Part shown: in pieces, positions 1-5,213 of the stretch
Layout: each line of letters opens with the position of its first letter
Position numbering within the stretch: position 1 is the first letter of the stretch
NCBI GenBank assembly: GCA_005882905.1
Contig: VBBG01000048.1
Coordinates: forward strand, 1 to 5,513
Length of the DNA: 5,513 nucleotides
From: Candidatus Bathyarchaeota archaeon
GTDB taxonomy: Archaea; Thermoproteota; Bathyarchaeia; 40CM-2-53-6
Direction of reading: 5' to 3'
The notes under the pieces: generated by a model
Databases searched by the model: none
What the model was told of the DNA's origin: nothing
What the model saw: the letters and a program-made list of their open reading frames with translations, nothing else
Program-made: the position numbers and the translations under genes

Positions 1-6
1 CCGGGT

Positions 7-855
7 TCACTTCTCGAAAGCTGCTGCGGCATAACCTACAACGGCGCTCCTGTCTCCAGTCACGTCTCCGCTTGTCTGGTATGAAAGCAAATTCGTTTTC
101 TTGGCACCGAGTAGCTTTACTGCATGGATCATAGCTGTCACTGGGCCGTATCCGCACGCCGATACCGCCTCCTCTTCTACGGTCTGCTGGAATTTTTTCT
201 CGTCCATTTCCAGTGCCGCTTGGATCGCTCGCCTGTCTTTCGGCGCAGCGATTTCTTGGGCTTCGTAGTGGGTCCAGTCGGAGGATGCGATGATCGTTGC
301 GTTGTGTCGTTCTGCCGCTCCCATGATTGCTTTGCCGATATCGATGCTTGTCCGGAGGTCTTGGAGCATCATGCAGATGGGGACGAATTTGAATTGTCTT
401 GGATAGATGAATTGAAGAAAGGGCAGTTGGACTTCTATGGAGTGTTCGTTTCGATGGGCCTCTTCTTCAACATCGATTATGTCCGCGTCATCGACAATCT
501 CCTTTGCGAGCTCCTCGTCTATGGGGGCCTCTCCTAGAGGCGTGCTCCATTCTCCCTCTGTCATTGTCGAGACTCCGCTCCCCATTCCCGTGTGGTTGGG
601 TCCCAGAATGATTGCGGATCCAACGAGTCCCATTGATCCGAGATGGTTGTAGCTGTGTGCTGCTACGGGTCCGGAATAGACATAGCCCGCGTGGGGAACT
701 ATCAGCCCTAGGAGGTTCTTGTTTGGAGTTCCGGGGATTGCTGGGATCGATCCTGGTCCGAGTTTGTGGAGGAAGGATTGTTGTATCTGGGTTCTAAGAG
801 CCCCTTCTGTGTCTGGGTAGAAGGCTCCCGCTTGGGCTGGCCGGCGTCTCTTCAC
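7..855 (-). CDS. MEMO1-family protein (archaeal Memo-like, AmmeMemoRadiSam MEMO domain)
   Basis: A complete 282-residue protein of the MEMO1 family, a soluble single-domain fold related to non-haem-iron extradiol dioxygenases. Its biochemical role in archaea is unsettled. Visible motifs are the N-terminal RRPAQAGAFYP, IVPHAGYVYSG with His55, LGPNHTG at 84-90, EHSIEVQLPFLQ at 137-148, SSDWTHYE with Asp193 and His196, and CGYGPV with Cys234. His55, Asp193, His196 and Cys234 correspond to the metal-site residues described for human MEMO1, so the pocket looks intact. Length is normal for the family (about 270-300). The start is GTG at 855-853, within a 4-nt GTGA overlap with the rps2 stop, which implies translational coupling. 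This position after rps2 is the usual archaeal one, where mevalonate kinase often comes next; that region lies outside the window. Family assignment is firm; enzymatic function is not. Confidence 0.95.
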   Translation of the reverse strand: MKRRRPAQAGAFYPDTEGALRTQIQQSFLHKLGPGSIPAIPGTPNKNLLGLIVPHAGYVYSGPVAAHSYNHLGSMGLVGSAIILGPNHTGMGSGVSTMTEGEWSTPLGEAPIDEELAKEIVDDADIIDVEEEAHRNEHSIEVQLPFLQFIYPRQFKFVPICMMLQDLRTSIDIGKAIMGAAERHNATIIASSDWTHYEAQEIAAPKDRRAIQAALEMDEKKFQQTVEEEAVSACGYGPVTAMIHAVKLLGAKKTNLLSYQTSGDVTGDRSAVVGYAAAAFEK

Positions 856-1526
856 GCCTCGCCACCGGCTCGTCCCATCGGCATGGCGGCGAGCTTCGTC
901 TCGAAATCATCTATTGTTAGCGGAATACTTCCATCCTGTGGAATCTCTCCACGCTCTCTCACAACCTGCCGGGCTAGGAGCCAGTAGACCACTGCGAGGG
1001 CTCTTCGTCCCTTGTTGTTTACGGGAATGACAAGATCGACTCCTGAGAAAACATTGTCCGTGTCGCACAAAGCTATGACCGGTATTCCTACGGCAGTTGC
1101 TTCCTTGATGGCTTGCCAGTCTGCTCTTGGATCGGTCACCAGCACGACTTGTGGTTCGGCGTGTTTTGGCTGCAGCGGGTTGGAGATTAGTCCGGGCATG
1201 AACCGGCCTACCACGGGGAGCGTCTTTGCCACTTCGGCGAACCTCTCCACGGGTGTTTTGCCGTAGAGTCTTGATGATACTGCCATGACCCGGATAGGTT
1301 CAAAGCGCGCCATGAACCGGGCGGCTATCCGGATCTTTTCGTTTGTCTCCCCGATGTTTAGGATGAACAGTCCATCAGGGCGGACACGGAAGATGTACTT
1401 TTCCATGTCGACTGTCTTGATCCTCGTTCCAATATGGAGACCCGCCGCCAACAGTTCTTCAAGTGATAAGAGAAGGTTTTCGGCTCTCGGTATTGCTTCT
1501 CTCTCGTCGAAGTCCTGGCTCTCCAT
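852..1526 (-). CDS. rps2: 30S ribosomal protein uS2 (archaeal S2/SA type)
   Basis: A 224-residue small-subunit protein uS2, which binds near the head/platform junction of the 30S subunit. The sequence follows the archaeal/eukaryotic S2 (RPSA) pattern: LAAGLHIGTRIKT at about 26-38, YIFRVRPDGLFILN, a long helix with IRIAARFMARFEPIRVMAVSS, GRFMPGLISNP, VLVTDPRADWQAIKEA, the IPVIALCDTDN strand-turn and the NNKGRRALAVVYWLLARQ segment. There is a 20-residue hydrophilic N-terminal extension before the conserved core and a short C-terminal tail. The ATG at 1526-1524 lies 10 nt after the rpoN stop; no strong Shine-Dalgarno sequence precedes it, so coupled translation is likely. The RpoK and enolase genes that commonly precede archaeal rps2 are not here. 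Confidence 0.97.
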   Translation of the reverse strand: MESQDFDEREAIPRAENLLLSLEELLAAGLHIGTRIKTVDMEKYIFRVRPDGLFILNIGETNEKIRIAARFMARFEPIRVMAVSSRLYGKTPVERFAEVAKTLPVVGRFMPGLISNPLQPKHAEPQVVLVTDPRADWQAIKEATAVGIPVIALCDTDNVFSGVDLVIPVNNKGRRALAVVYWLLARQVVRERGEIPQDGSIPLTIDDFETKLAAMPMGRAGGEA

Positions 1527-1536
1527 CCAGCAGGAC

Positions 1537-1761
1537 CTAGGCTAATTCGCTCCGTCTCTTCGCGGTTACCTGCGCATACTTTAGGAATTCGTCGATTATT
1601 TCGACGTGCGTTATCATCATCCTCCGGCAGCAGTATCTTCTGAGTCCTAGCTCGTCGAGAACCTTCTGGGGTTTGTCGCCTGCGCGTACTCGCTGGTTGA
1701 AGGTCTCCCACTTGTCGGCGATCTGCTTGCCACACGTAAAGCATCTAACAGGAATTATCAT
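1537..1761 (-). CDS. rpoN: DNA-directed RNA polymerase subunit N (Rpo10/RPB10)
   Basis: A 74-residue zinc-binding subunit, homologous to eukaryotic RPB10, that helps hold the RpoD/RpoL assembly platform to the large subunit. The protein begins MIIPVRCFTCGK, the canonical start of the family. Cys7 and Cys10 form the CX2C half of the zinc site and the adjacent Cys44-Cys45 (YCCRRM) complete the atypical CX2C...CC motif. The frame is open upstream to an ATG at 1854, which would add 31 residues with no family similarity running inside rps9. The start at 1761-1759 is therefore chosen because it gives the normal length and sits 10 nt after the rps9 stop. The downstream neighbour is rps2, 10 nt away; RpoK is absent from this junction. 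Confidence 0.97.
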   Translation of the reverse strand: MIIPVRCFTCGKQIADKWETFNQRVRAGDKPQKVLDELGLRRYCCRRMMITHVEIIDEFLKYAQVTAKRRSELA

Positions 1762-1771
1762 TCTGGGCTTG

Positions 1772-2182
1772 TCACCGGTACGATTTCTGCTTCCTCCGTC
1801 TCGCGCTGGGTCCGCCGAACTTCTTGGGTTCTGCGACCCTCTGGTCTCCTGCAATCATCACCCTATCGAACGCCATGAAGCTCTTTCTGAGTTCGGTGCC
1901 CTTTGTCCATCCCGCTAGCGCTCTGGCGATTGCTATTCGAGCAGCCTCGGCTTGACCCATTACTCCACCGCCTTCAACGTTGACCCGGATGTCAACCTGC
2001 CTCGACCTGTCGCCTGCTATCATTAAGGGTTCTTGGATTTTCATCCTCGCAACCTCTGGGGACATGTATTCGAGGGCGAGGTCGTTGATGTAGATGCGTC
2101 CCTTTCCGGGCTTGACGATCGCTCTTGCGACGGCCGTTTTTCTCTTCCCTGTCTCAAGGGCGACCTTCTTCTTTTCACTCAC
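1772..2182 (-). CDS. rps9: 30S ribosomal protein uS9 (archaeal S9)
   Basis: A 136-residue small-subunit protein uS9, whose C-terminal tail reaches toward the P-site tRNA in the 30S head. Diagnostic segments are TGKRKTAVARAIVKPGKGR at about 11-29, IKEPL-like IQEPLMIAGD, VNVEGGGVMGQAEAARIAIARAL, and the invariant C-terminus FGGPSARRRKQKSYR, which ends in the family's SYR/KSYR tail. The start is GTG at 2182-2180. It is supported by a strong Shine-Dalgarno GGAGG at 2195-2191 with an 8-nt spacer, and by the agreement of the N-terminus with archaeal S9. The gene overlaps the end of rpl13 by 8 nt (2175-2182). Gene order rpl13-rps9-rpoN is the conserved archaeal one. Confidence 0.97.
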   Translation of the reverse strand: MSEKKKVALETGKRKTAVARAIVKPGKGRIYINDLALEYMSPEVARMKIQEPLMIAGDRSRQVDIRVNVEGGGVMGQAEAARIAIARALAGWTKGTELRKSFMAFDRVMIAGDQRVAEPKKFGGPSARRRKQKSYR

Positions 2183-2636
2183 TCACGAATCCTCCGATTT
2201 CCTCGGATAATCTCGCCACTGTAATGTATGGAACTCTGAGTTTAGATGATTCTGCGCCCTCGATTGTCTTTCCAGGTCGGTCACGATATTCGTCTGGTGT
2301 CCCAATGTAGACTTTGACCCTGTGAAACGCTTGCTTTCCAGAAGGTTTTTTCCAAGGGAGCATTCCTCGGATGACTCTGCGGACGTAGCCGTCCGGCTTT
2401 CGTGGGTGCGTTGGGCTCTTCTCTAAGTTTCCGAGGGTTCTGGTCTTCAGCTTCTGTTTTGCCCTAGCGACAACTCTCTCCTTAGTACCTGAGATTACTG
2501 CTCGTTCCGCGTTGAGAACAACGATCCGGTTTCCCTCTAGAGCCTTTTTGGCCACGTAGCTCGCCATTCTTCCAAGGATGAGGTTGGACGCGTCAACGAT
2601 CTCTTCTGACTGAGGAAGTGATTCGGGCTTTTTCAT
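2175..2636 (-). CDS. rpl13: 50S ribosomal protein uL13 (archaeal L13)
   Basis: A 153-residue large-subunit protein uL13, an early-assembling protein of the 50S subunit. The conserved core starts at about residue 14 with VDASNLILGRMASYVAKKALEG, followed by VVLNAERAVISG, the basic PTHPRKPDGYVRRVIRGMLPWKKPSGKQAF region and VKVYIGTPDEY, all typical of archaeal/eukaryotic L13. The N-terminus carries about 12 extra residues (MKKPESLPQSEE) before the usual start of the fold. The ATG at 2636-2634 lies in a 4-nt ATGA overlap with the rpoD stop, arguing for this start and for coupled translation. Its 3' end overlaps rps9 by 8 nt. In many archaea an L18e gene separates rpoD and rpl13; here the two overlap directly. 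Confidence 0.97.
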   Translation of the reverse strand: MKKPESLPQSEEIVDASNLILGRMASYVAKKALEGNRIVVLNAERAVISGTKERVVARAKQKLKTRTLGNLEKSPTHPRKPDGYVRRVIRGMLPWKKPSGKQAFHRVKVYIGTPDEYRDRPGKTIEGAESSKLRVPYITVARLSEEIGGFVSE

Positions 2637-3268
2637 TTCTCGACTACTGCTCCGAGTCCTTCTTCGAAGCCGAGTGTCTTTCCGTTGATCAGTCGTGCTG
2701 CTTCGAGTACGAGTTTCTCTGGCGGCAGTGTTCCGGTTGATTCCACCAAGAAATTGAAAGTTCGTAGTTTCTCGTCATAGCTGTAGGTGCAGGCTGAGGC
2801 CGGCTGCCACTTTGCGTGATCTCTTCCCCTTCCTAGCCGAGCGTATGCCTCAAGCTTCACCCTCTGTCCCTGAGCGAGTTTTACGATTGGGATCTTGTCT
2901 GAGACGGGCTTCACCTCTGGATTCTCCGGCTTCAAATTTGACGTGTACACTACTTCGACTGGGTCCGAGGCTTCAATCTCAAGCGATAATGATGCTCTGC
3001 ATTTTTCGCATCCCAGTTCGCTCTTACATGTGCATTCTTCTGGCAGGTTGTATGTTGGGTCCGTGGTTACAGGGATTAGCCCGAGGCGGTGGGCGAGTAT
3101 CTCGTCGTACATGACAGAACTGTTCTCGAGAATCATGACGTCATCGATCGCCATAACTGGGACTTCCGCGAGGATGATTCGTCGGATCGCATTCGCGAAG
3201 GCTGGCGAAACATCGGAAAGAACAAAGCGTAAGGTGTCTTGTTCCCTGTTCAGGACCTTGATATCCAT
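2633..3268 (-). CDS. rpoD: DNA-directed RNA polymerase subunit D (Rpo3; RPB3/alpha homologue), short form lacking the ferredoxin-like domain
   Basis: A 211-residue RpoD, the archaeal counterpart of bacterial alpha and eukaryotic RPB3, which pairs with RpoL to nucleate polymerase assembly. The dimerisation part shows LSDVSPAFANAIRRIILAEVPVMAIDDV at 17-44, HRLGLIPVTTD at 60-70, and near the C-terminus FNFLVESTGTLPPEKLVLEAA. A four-cysteine loop (Cys79, Cys81, Cys87, Cys90) matches the RPB3-like zinc loop. Between GRGRDHAKWQP (146-156) and FNFLVEST (171-178) only about 14 residues remain, so the domain that binds one or two [4Fe-4S] clusters in some archaeal RpoD proteins is missing. The start at 3268-3266 fits the family N-terminus; a weak GGAAG lies 12 nt upstream. 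It is the first gene of the 3268-to-7 minus-strand run and follows a probable promoter at 3317-3328. Confidence 0.97.
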   Translation of the reverse strand: MDIKVLNREQDTLRFVLSDVSPAFANAIRRIILAEVPVMAIDDVMILENSSVMYDEILAHRLGLIPVTTDPTYNLPEECTCKSELGCEKCRASLSLEIEASDPVEVVYTSNLKPENPEVKPVSDKIPIVKLAQGQRVKLEAYARLGRGRDHAKWQPASACTYSYDEKLRTFNFLVESTGTLPPEKLVLEAARLINGKTLGFEEGLGAVVEK

Positions 3269-3316
3269 CTAATTATCATGCTTCCGACGCTGAAGTGTCC
3301 AGCCCGCCCCGTCGGA

Positions 3317-3328
3317 CTTTATTTAAAG
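3317..3328. promoter_or_regulatory. Probable archaeal TATA box, possibly shared by two divergent promoters
   Basis: The plus strand reads CTTTATTTAAAG. On the minus strand this gives TTTAAATA, an excellent archaeal TATA box. A transcript starting about 27 nt downstream of its centre would begin near 3297 and leave a leader of roughly 29 nt before rpoD. On the plus strand the same bases give TTTATTTA, which would start a transcript near 3349, about 50 nt ahead of the ATG at 3401. The transcription-factor-B element upstream is not obvious in either direction. The minus-direction role is better supported than the plus. Confidence 0.6.
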
Positions 3329-3359
3329 CTAACGAGTTTTTAGCTGTATTAGAGACCCG

Positions 3360-3376
3360 GGGAATCGCACATTCCC
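3360..3376 (+). other. Small hairpin in the presumed leader of the DUF131-type gene
   Basis: GGGAAT (3360-3365) and ATTCCC (3371-3376) are perfect complements around the 5-nt loop CGCAC, with one further possible G-U pair outside. It would lie in the leader RNA of the plus-strand membrane-protein pair, ending 24 nt before the ATG at 3401. A 6-bp stem is short and could be chance; no known riboswitch was recognised. Confidence 0.3.
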
Positions 3377-3400
3377 TATCTGAGCCATGTAACTCTTGGA

Positions 3401-3622
3401 ATGATCCTCATCACAGCAGGAGTCCTGCTGGCCCTATTCGTTGTGATCCTCTCTATAGCTAAGACAGACAAGGTGAAAGCGCGAGGAGGAGCGGTCGTAA
3501 TCGTCGGGCCCTTCCCTATTATCTTTGGAAGCGACAGAGAATCAGCGAAAGTGCTTTTGGTGCTCTCGATAGTTCTAGTCGCCGCACTCATCGTGTTACT
3601 GTTGCTTCAAGGATATTTCTAG
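3401..3622 (+). CDS. DUF131/TIGR00304-type small archaeal membrane protein
   Basis: A 73-residue membrane protein of unknown function resembling the archaeal DUF131 (TIGR00304) family. It has two hydrophobic segments at about 2-20 and 51-70. These flank a polar link carrying Lys/Arg at 21-28 and the family-like core GGAVVIVGPFPIIFGSD at 29-45, where GG, GPxPIxFGSD is the recognisable pattern. The ATG at 3401 is the only ordinary start codon in the open frame, which runs upstream to a stop at 3350-3352; the ribosome-binding site is weak. A second, related gene follows after 9 nt on the same strand, so the two probably form an operon. It is transcribed away from rpoD and interrupts the ribosomal/polymerase cluster. 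Family assignment is from motif recognition and no function is known. Confidence 0.85.
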   Translation: MILITAGVLLALFVVILSIAKTDKVKARGGAVVIVGPFPIIFGSDRESAKVLLVLSIVLVAALIVLLLLQGYF

Positions 3623-3631
3623 AGTGAGACC

Positions 3632-3901
3632 ATGGGCCCGGAGAGGACGCGTCCACTTCTTCTTGCAGTCGCGTTTGGGCTCATTCTTGTTGGCTCTGTT
3701 CTTGTTTTGTCGGGTTCGGTAATGTCGGGTTCCGCGGGAGGCTGTTTCTTCTGGCCTTTCCCGGTCATTCTCGTTTGCGGTGCTGGGTCCGATGGTGCGC
3801 CGTACATCTCCATAATTGTCGCCCTGGTTGTGGTCGTGTTGATCTCGTCTCTATCCTTCCTTTGGATGCGCAGAGTTGCGGGAATTTCGTCGAGTTTGTA
3901 A
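3632..3901 (+). CDS. Second small two-segment membrane protein, probable diverged DUF131-like paralogue
   Basis: An 89-residue protein with hydrophobic segments at about 9-28 and 58-78, a basic N-terminus (Arg5, Arg7) and a basic end to the second segment (Arg80, Arg81). The link between the segments contains GGCFFWPFPVILVCGAGSD at 36-54. This echoes the GG...PFPII.GSD pattern of its upstream neighbour and suggests a diverged tandem duplicate. Differences are a shorter spacing from GG to PFP, a longer PFP-to-GSD gap and two cysteines (38 and 49). The ATG at 3632 is 9 nt after the preceding stop with AGAGTGAG just upstream, a plausible ribosome-binding site. The gene ends with TAA 24 bp before the end of the convergent minus-strand gene. 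Function is unknown; paralogy is inferred. Confidence 0.75.
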   Translation: MGPERTRPLLLAVAFGLILVGSVLVLSGSVMSGSAGGCFFWPFPVILVCGAGSDGAPYISIIVALVVVVLISSLSFLWMRRVAGISSSL

Positions 3902-3906
3902 CTTGG

Positions 3907-3916
3907 TTCCGCGGAA
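3907..3916. repeat. 10-bp palindrome between convergent genes
   Basis: TTCCGCGGAA is a perfect palindrome in the 24-bp gap (3902-3925) between the convergent stop codons at 3901 and 3926. It extends by a G-U and a G-C pair at 3905-3918. As RNA it has no loop and no T-rich tract follows it, so a terminator role is doubtful. Confidence 0.3.
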
Positions 3917-3925
3917 TCTTGGCTG

Positions 3926-4468
3926 TCAGCTTCCGTAGGTTATGATTCCAAAATAGACGCTTACGAGTCCTACTGCTATCGCGACTGGTGGAAATGCGAG
4001 TACTGTTCCTATGAACTCGAGGATATCTTCGACGAATCTCAGGAGTGTGTATACGATCAGAATGGTGATGATGAAGACAACACCGAGGATGGTTGTGCTG
4101 GATACCGAGAAGGCTGTGTGGAGATATGCTGCTACGAGGATCCCGACTCCGAGTGCCATCAGTGAGGCCCAGCGTACGTTCCGGAGCGGGCGGGAGAAGA
4201 GGAGTATTCCGAGCACGGCCATGACAACCAGGTAATATTGGAGGTACGAGTTGTTCAGACTCGGTCCGGGCGCGAATCCTATTCCGAAAATGCTTGAGAG
4301 GATGCCCAGGCCGAGCGCCAGGTCTATCGTGACAATGATTACTGCGACTCCTACGGCGAGTCCGACGATTACCAGGAGTTTTTCCAGGCCTTTCGAGACT
4401 CGTTTGAACAGAGGCGCCGCTGCGCAGACTCCTCCGACGATTAGGAGAATGGCTGTTGAGACGACCAT
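3926..4468 (-). CDS. Unrecognised multi-pass membrane protein (about six segments)
   Basis: A 180-residue, highly hydrophobic protein that I do not recognise. Likely membrane segments lie at about 2-21, 31-48, 76-91, 101-120, 125-143 and 152-176. They are separated by short basic loops (KRVSKGLEK at 22-30, RPLRNVR at 93-99) and one longer Gly/Pro/Asn loop at about 58-75. Acidic residues within or beside segments are Asp49 and Glu147/Asp148/Glu151. There is no signal peptide beyond the first segment and no catalytic motif. The ATG at 4468 begins directly in the first segment and lies about 35 nt downstream of a TATA-like element, fitting a short-leader transcript separate from rps4. It occupies the place where S11 usually follows S4 and converges on the DUF131-like pair. 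Transporter or envelope roles are possible but unsupported. Confidence 0.85.
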   Translation of the reverse strand: MVVSTAILLIVGGVCAAAPLFKRVSKGLEKLLVIVGLAVGVAVIIVTIDLALGLGILSSIFGIGFAPGPSLNNSYLQYYLVVMAVLGILLFSRPLRNVRWASLMALGVGILVAAYLHTAFSVSSTTILGVVFIITILIVYTLLRFVEDILEFIGTVLAFPPVAIAVGLVSVYFGIITYGS

Positions 4469-4501
4469 CGCAGTACTCAGTCCAATCGGTCGAGGGAAAT
4501 A

Positions 4502-4511
4502 GTTTAAACGG
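4502..4511 (-). promoter_or_regulatory. Probable TATA box for the multi-pass membrane protein gene
   Basis: The 47-bp gap after rps4 reads CCGTTTAAACTATTTCC on the minus strand, with TTTAAA centred near 4505. A start about 27 nt downstream falls near 4478, leaving roughly 10 nt of leader before the ATG at 4468. This spacing and the lack of a Shine-Dalgarno sequence fit a short-leader archaeal transcript. Read-through from rps4 remains possible because no terminator is visible. Confidence 0.5.
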
Positions 4512-4515
4512 GTTG

Positions 4516-5205
4516 TTACGGTTTCTCTTCCGTAGCTTCTGCTGGCGTTTCTTCCTCAGTCTCTGGGAGCACTAGCGGTTGTTCCGCTTGGACCTCTTCC
4601 CTCACTTCTGGCGAGACCTCGGGGAGGATCGGCGCGGTTGGTGCGGCCGGCACTCCCGCTTCTTCGATTATTCTGGTTACCCTCTTGCCTGTTGGTGCTG
4701 CTCTTGCGGGATGTTGAGCATTGGTCAGCGGGCTTCCCTGGTGGAAGGCGATTCTGGACTCTTGATCTCGAAGGACGACGTAGCTGGGCACGGTGACAAT
4801 GTCGCCCGCGACACTAATGTGACCGTGGATGACGAACTGACGTGCCTGGTGAATGGACTTGGCTAGGCCTGCTCTGTAGACTATGGTCTGGAGTCTTCGT
4901 TCCATCAGATCCTTGACGTTGAGATCTAGAATATTGTCGACTGCGGCTGACTCTGGGAGAACTCCCCGACGCGCGAGGCTTGTCAGGTATTGCCGTTCAA
5001 GCTGAGCACGCGCTTCTTCCTCTGATCCCAGTAGTGTTCTCGCTATTCCTCTTATCTGCGAGAGGTCGGTCTCGTGCCTGCGCAGTTCTCTCTTGTTTCT
5101 GAGCCCGTATTCTCCGACTAGATGAAGCTCCTCTTCAAGCTGGTCTTTACGCCAAGGATGTCTTGGGGTCTCGTAGGCCTTGTGCGGTTTTCTTGGATCT
5201 CCCAT
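4516..5205 (-). CDS. rps4: 30S ribosomal protein uS4 (archaeal S4) with acidic C-terminal extension
   Basis: A 229-residue primary 16S rRNA-binding protein uS4, needed for early 30S assembly. The archaeal N-terminus GDPRKPHKAYETPRHPWRK is at 2-20, followed by LVGEYGLRNKRELRRHE at 29-45. The S4 RNA-binding domain runs from about 102 to 148 (ERRLQTIVYRAGLAKSIHQA, then RQFVIHGHISVAG). Archaeal S4 is usually about 160-185 residues. The extra length is a low-complexity Pro/Glu/Ala tail from about 181 to 229 with 14 Glu and only two basic residues. The ATG at 5205 is 8 nt after the uS13 stop, so the pair is co-transcribed. S11 does not follow; the next gene is an unrelated membrane protein after 47 bp. 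Identity is certain; the meaning of the tail is not known. Confidence 0.97.
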   Translation of the reverse strand: MGDPRKPHKAYETPRHPWRKDQLEEELHLVGEYGLRNKRELRRHETDLSQIRGIARTLLGSEEEARAQLERQYLTSLARRGVLPESAAVDNILDLNVKDLMERRLQTIVYRAGLAKSIHQARQFVIHGHISVAGDIVTVPSYVVLRDQESRIAFHQGSPLTNAQHPARAAPTGKRVTRIIEEAGVPAAPTAPILPEVSPEVREEVQAEQPLVLPETEEETPAEATEEKP

Positions 5206-5213
5206 GCTTCTTT

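Larger units (their letters stand above)
3269..3400. promoter_or_regulatory. Divergent intergenic region between rpoD and the DUF131-type gene
   Basis: This 132-bp region is the longest non-coding stretch in the window and must hold the start signals for both the minus-strand rpoD unit and the plus-strand membrane-protein pair. It contains an A/T-rich TATA-like element at 3317-3328, a 7-bp inverted repeat at 3283-3289/3310-3316, a small hairpin at 3360-3376, and an isolated ATG-TAA start-stop at 3387-3392. No RNA gene was recognised. The promoter role follows from the divergent gene arrangement; exact start sites are inferred. Confidence 0.7.

Noticed and set aside
124..537. 137-codon plus-strand open frame opposite the MEMO1-family gene
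   Set aside because: It is an antisense shadow of a well-conserved gene, with no recognisable domain or ribosome-binding site.
1358..1744. 128-codon minus-strand open frame overlapping rpoN and rps2
   Set aside because: It is rich in Arg and Thr, has no recognisable motif, and lies across two certain genes in another frame.
1762..1854. A 31-residue N-terminal extension of RpoN from an upstream ATG at 1854
   Set aside because: It lies inside rps9 in another frame, has no family similarity, and RpoN proteins begin at MIIPVRC, which has its own ATG at 1761.
2895..3272. 125-codon plus-strand open frame opposite rpoD
   Set aside because: It is Ser/Thr-rich antisense sequence to a certain gene, with no motif or promoter.
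3376..3813. Minus-strand open frames opposite the two small membrane proteins (3376-3591 and 3619-3813)
   Set aside because: The plus-strand readings give hydrophobic segments and a family motif; the minus-strand readings are low-complexity Thr/Arg/Pro.
3902..3925. Intrinsic terminator between the convergent genes
   Set aside because: There is only a loopless palindrome and no T-rich tract on either strand, so termination here is not supported by sequence.
3926..4468. A degenerate S11 gene in the expected S11 position
   Set aside because: The product is a hydrophobic multi-pass protein in an intact frame, and no S11-like segment appears in any frame of this stretch.
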